NCBI GenBank assembly: GCA_000721375.1 | Contig: JOGW01000004.1 | Location: 124,001 to 188,000 of the forward strand | DNA from: Streptomyces sp. NRRL B-3428 | GTDB taxonomy: Bacteria > Actinomycetota > Actinomycetes > Streptomycetales > Streptomycetaceae | DNA: 64,000 nucleotides | Reading direction: 5' to 3' | Shown here: positions 61,204 to 64,000 of the stretch, piece after piece | Numbering within the stretch: position 1 is the stretch's first letter | Layout of the letters: each line of letters begins with the position of its first letter | Program-made: the position numbers and the translations under genes | The notes under the pieces: generated by a model | What the model saw: the letters and a program-made list of their open reading frames with translations, nothing else | Database searches by the model: none | What the model was told of the DNA's origin: nothing

Positions 61204-62384
61204 CGGATGTGCAGGTTGTCGAGGTACGACCGCACGTTCCGCCGCGTCTCGCCGACGCTGTCGCCGCCGAACTTCTCGGCGACCGCGTCCGCCAGTACGA
61301 GCGCGACCATGGCCTCGGCCACGATGCCGGCGGCCGGGACGGCACACACGTCGGAGCGCTGGTGGTGCGCCTTGGTGGCCTCACCGGTCGCCACATCGAT
61401 GGTGGCGAGCGCCCGCGGCACCGTCGCGATGGGCTTCATCGCGGCGCGTACGCGCAGCAGTTCACCGGTGGTCAGGCCGCCCTCCGTGCCGCCGGAGCGG
61501 CCGGAGGTGCGCTTCACACCGTCATCCGTGGCGACGATCTCGTCGTGCGCCTTGGAGCCGGGCACGCGGGCGAGCTCGAAGCCGTCGCCGACCTCGACGC
61601 CCTTGATGGCCTGGATGCCCATGAGCGCGGCGGCGAGCCGCGCGTCGAGGCGACGGTCCCAGTGCACATGCGAGCCGAGACCCACCGGTACGCCGTACGC
61701 GAGCACCTCGACCACACCGCCGAGGGTGTCGCCGTCCTTGTGGGCCTGGTCGATCTCCGCGACCATCTGCTTCGACGCGTCGGCGTCGAGGCAGCGCACC
61801 GGGTCGGCGTCGAGCTTCTCGACATCGGCCGGGGTCGGGTAGACGCCGTACGGCGCCTTCGCGGCGGCCAGCTCCACGACGTGGCTGACGATCTCGATCC
61901 CGGCGGTCTCCTTGAGGTACGACCGGGCGACCGCGCCGAGCGCGACACGGGCCGCGGTCTCGCGCGCGGAGGCGCGCTCCAGGATCGGACGGGCCTCGTC
62001 GAAGCCGTACTTCTGCATGCCCGCGAGGTCGGCGTGACCGGGACGCGGACGGGTCAGCGGCGCGTTGCGCGCGAGCCCGTCCAGGATCTCGGGGTCGACC
62101 GGGTCGGCCGACATGACCTGCTCCCACTTGGGCCACTCGGTGTTGCCCACCATGATCGCGACCGGGGAGCCCATGGACAGACCGTGGCGCACGCCGCCGA
62201 GGAACGTGATCTCGTCCTGCTCGAACTTCATCCGCGCACCGCGTCCATAGCCGAGCCGGCGCCTCGCCAGGTGGTCCGCCACCATCTCGGTGGTGATCGG
62301 GACGCCCGCGGGCAGCCCTTCAAGGGTTGCCACGAGTGCGGGGCCGTGGGACTCGCCCGCGGTCAGCCAACGCAACCTGCTCAA
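61200..62384 (-). CDS. aroC: Chorismate synthase
   Basis: 394 aa. FMN-dependent last step to chorismate. [107 protein letters not shown] and the [23 protein letters not shown] region are typical. The start is a TTG at 62384 with GAGGAG 5 bases upstream; the nearby ATG is out of frame. Follows the small membrane protein gene. Confidence 0.97.
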
Positions 62385-62513
62385 CGGTGCTCCTCATGCT
62401 CGCGCCTGCTACAGCGACGGCGCGACCGGGTGCGCGGCCCTGGCCCGCCTGCCTAGATCCTCCCACGACCGACGGCCTGCACCGGCCGCCGGTCCAGCAG
62501 GCGGACGCCGGTC

Positions 62514-62858
62514 TCAGCCCTCGCGCCGGCCGTTGTCCTGCTGCGGGGCGTAGTTGCCGAGGAAGTCGGCGCCGCTCTCCTGCCGCGGCTCTTGCCGCCC
62601 AGGAGCGCTCTGCCGAGCACCAGGCGCATACGGACCCAGATAATCGGCGCCGGACCGCTGCGCGGGAACAGGGGTCTGGAGCCCCAGTCTGCGAGCCCGC
62701 CGCCGGTCGATCCTGCGCTTGATCTTCACGACCCAGCTCGCGACCAGGGCGAGCAGCACCAGAGCCACCACGGTGATCTGGATCCAGTCGGGCAGAAACC
62801 CGAGCACTCCGTCGAAGACCTTGCTGCCTATCGAGGCCAGCGACACACCTGTTTCCAT
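62514..62858 (-). CDS. Small single-pass membrane protein with a repeated C-terminal motif
   Basis: 114 aa. One membrane helix at about 25-45 (WIQITVVALVLLALVASWVV) then a strongly basic juxtamembrane run (KIKRRIDRRRARRLG). The C-terminal tail holds two copies of a motif, SGADYLGPYAP and SGADFLGNYAP, 25 residues apart. The family is unrecognised; it is conserved between aroC and aroE in Streptomyces. The ATG at 62858 has a GGGGGG run at good spacing; an ATG two codons earlier is too close to it. Function unknown. Confidence 0.75.
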   Translation of the reverse strand: METGVSLASIGSKVFDGVLGFLPDWIQITVVALVLLALVASWVVKIKRRIDRRRARRLGLQTPVPAQRSGADYLGPYAPGARQSAPGRQEPRQESGADFLGNYAPQQDNGRREG

Positions 62859-62898
62859 GAACATCCCCCCACGGGATCACAACGAGAACGCGGGGATC

Positions 62899-63729
62899 CT
62901 AGCGCTCCGCCAGCGCCCGCTCCCCAGCGGTACGCATCGCATGCAACGGAGCCGGCGAACGCCCCGTCATCTGCTCCACCTGCAGCACAGCCTGGTGCAC
63001 CAGCAGATCCAGCCCGCTGACCACCGCGCCGCCGAACATCGACCAGCGCGCGGCCAGTTCGGTCGGCCACGGCTCATAGAGGACGTCGAACAAGGTGCCC
63101 GGGCGCTCCGGCACGGCCTTCGCCAGCTCGTCGGTCGTCCCGGCCGGGGTCGTGGCGATCACCAGCGGCGCCTCGAAAGCCCCCGCCGCCTCGCTCCACG
63201 GAGCCGTACGCACCTCGACGTCGAGCCGCTCGCCCCACTGCTTCATCTCCAGGGCGCGCGCCTCGCTGCGTACGTACGCGACGACCTCGCCCGTGCAGAT
63301 ACGGGAGAGCGCCGCGAGCGCCGACGACGCAGTGGCACCGGCGCCGAGGATCGCCGCCGACTCCACTTGTTCCACGCCGTGCTCGCGCAGCGCCTCGATG
63401 ATCCCGGGGATGTCGGTGTTGTCGCCGACGCGGCGGCCGTCCTGCGTGAAGACCACCGTGTTCACGGCCTCCACCGACGCCGCCGTCTCGCTGACCTCGT
63501 CGAGCAGCGGCAGTACGGCCCGCTTCAGCGGCATGGTCAGCGAAAGTCCGGCCCACTCCTCGCCGAGCCCTTCGAGGAAGCCGGGCAGCGCTGCCTCATC
63601 CACCTCGAAGCGGTCGTACGACCAGTCCCGCAGCCCGAGCCGCTCGTACGCGGCCAGGTGCAGCACGGGCGAGAGCGAGTGGGCGATGGGCGAGCCGAGG
63701 ACCCCGGCCCGCCGTCGCACGTCTGCCAT
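62899..63729 (-). CDS. aroE: Shikimate 5-dehydrogenase
   Basis: 276 aa. NADP-dependent reduction of 3-dehydroshikimate. RRAGVLGSPIAHSLSPVLHLAAYERLGL (shikimate-binding SxS), SLTMPLKRAVLPLLDEVSETAASVEAVNTVV (catalytic Lys), DNTDIPGIIEAL, and the Rossmann AAILGAGATASSALAALS are present. Overlaps the mltG stop by 1 base within ATGA, as in actinobacteria where mltG, aroE and other aro genes run together. Confidence 0.94.
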   Translation of the reverse strand: MADVRRRAGVLGSPIAHSLSPVLHLAAYERLGLRDWSYDRFEVDEAALPGFLEGLGEEWAGLSLTMPLKRAVLPLLDEVSETAASVEAVNTVVFTQDGRRVGDNTDIPGIIEALREHGVEQVESAAILGAGATASSALAALSRICTGEVVAYVRSEARALEMKQWGERLDVEVRTAPWSEAAGAFEAPLVIATTPAGTTDELAKAVPERPGTLFDVLYEPWPTELAARWSMFGGAVVSGLDLLVHQAVLQVEQMTGRSPAPLHAMRTAGERALAER

Positions 63730-64000
63730 CAGTCGTTCTTCTTCTGTTCCTCGAGGTACTTCTCACGGTTGCGGTTGTGCTCCGCGTTCGTCACGGCGAA
63801 CAGCGTCTCGTCCGCATTGATCGAGACGAAGTAGTTCCACTTGCCCTTGACCGGGTTCATGGCCGCGTCGAGCGCTTCCTTGCTGAAGGTGCTGATCGGC
63901 CCCGGCGGCAGACCCTTGGCTCCGGCCCAGTACGTGTTGTACGGGTCCTTGATCTTGCGCAGCGCGTCGACCGAACCGGTGCCGAGCTTGGACTCGCCAC
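63729..64000 (-). CDS. mltG: Endolytic transglycosylase MltG, C-terminal part (cut by the window)
   Basis: Only the last 90 codons are present. The translated end contains KIKDPYNTYWAGAKGLPPGPIS and a final VTNAEHNRNREKY, the hallmarks of the MltG (YceG-like) C-terminus. MltG is a membrane-bound enzyme that cleaves nascent glycan strands. The stop overlaps the aroE start (ATGA). The N-terminal membrane helix and most of the catalytic domain lie beyond position 64000. Confidence 0.92.
   Translation of the reverse strand, partial: GESKLGTGSVDALRKIKDPYNTYWAGAKGLPPGPISTFSKEALDAAMNPVKGKWNYFVSINADETLFAVTNAEHNRNREKYLEEQKKND

Overview
This high-GC window looks like Streptomyces chromosome. The right half (about 27-64 kb) carries typical Streptomyces core genes in conserved order: rpe, rsmB, fmt, priA, metK, coaBC, rpoZ, gmk, the actinobacterial IHF gene, the pyr/car genes, pyrR, bldD, nusB, efp and the aro genes, ending in mltG. 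BldD itself, with both c-di-GMP binding motifs intact, makes a Streptomyces or close relative nearly certain. Species identification was not attempted.

Left half (1-27 kb), accessory. 50-8448: a probable operon with a cupin, a branched-chain-amino-acid-type ABC importer whose second permease and first ATPase are fused, a Tat-exported quinoprotein with a C-terminal cupredoxin-like domain, and an exported ThuA-like protein. Three of its genes contain four TTA codons, which points to bldA-dependent translation. 8779-12564: a stress-type cluster (universal-stress fragment, DUF1330, alpha/beta hydrolase, MFS exporter) divergent from an MmyB-type XRE regulator. 12602-15000: a PAP2-type membrane enzyme and an ArsR-type regulator. 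15304-18703: a three-gene cell-wall module (secreted peptidoglycan-binding protein, amidase/glycosidase-like multidomain protein, degenerate M15 protein). 18864-22854: small redox and binding proteins (split-barrel flavoprotein, double VOC, LLM oxidoreductase, nitrobindin) and a lipoprotein RNase overlapping its barstar inhibitor. 22945-27042: an ATP-dependent DNA ligase, a glutamine-synthetase-like enzyme and an overlapping amidohydrolase, the last two resembling a split FluG.

Right half, core. The pyrimidine genes run right to left: pyrR, pyrB, pyrC, a small PH-like membrane protein, carA, carB, pyrD (class 2), pyrF. A terminator-like hairpin and an intergenic repeat follow, then a second, class 1B-like dihydroorotate dehydrogenase pair (pyrK/pyrDB-like), so two routes for the same step sit side by side. 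The pyrR leader carries a sequence matching the PyrR RNA-binding consensus just upstream of the Shine-Dalgarno. bldD has a promoter overlapped by two BldD-type boxes, consistent with autorepression.

The most unusual signal is at 38182-38485 (minus strand), between metK and priA. Two tandem, related structured RNAs are predicted. The one next to priA has a long closing stem, a canonical tRNA T-arm, an acceptor-like stem capped by a UUCG loop, and a Leu/Ser-type D-arm, in permuted order. This is the architecture of bacterial Y RNAs (YrlA). The upstream unit keeps the same stem motifs, with compensatory base changes, but has a different apical part.
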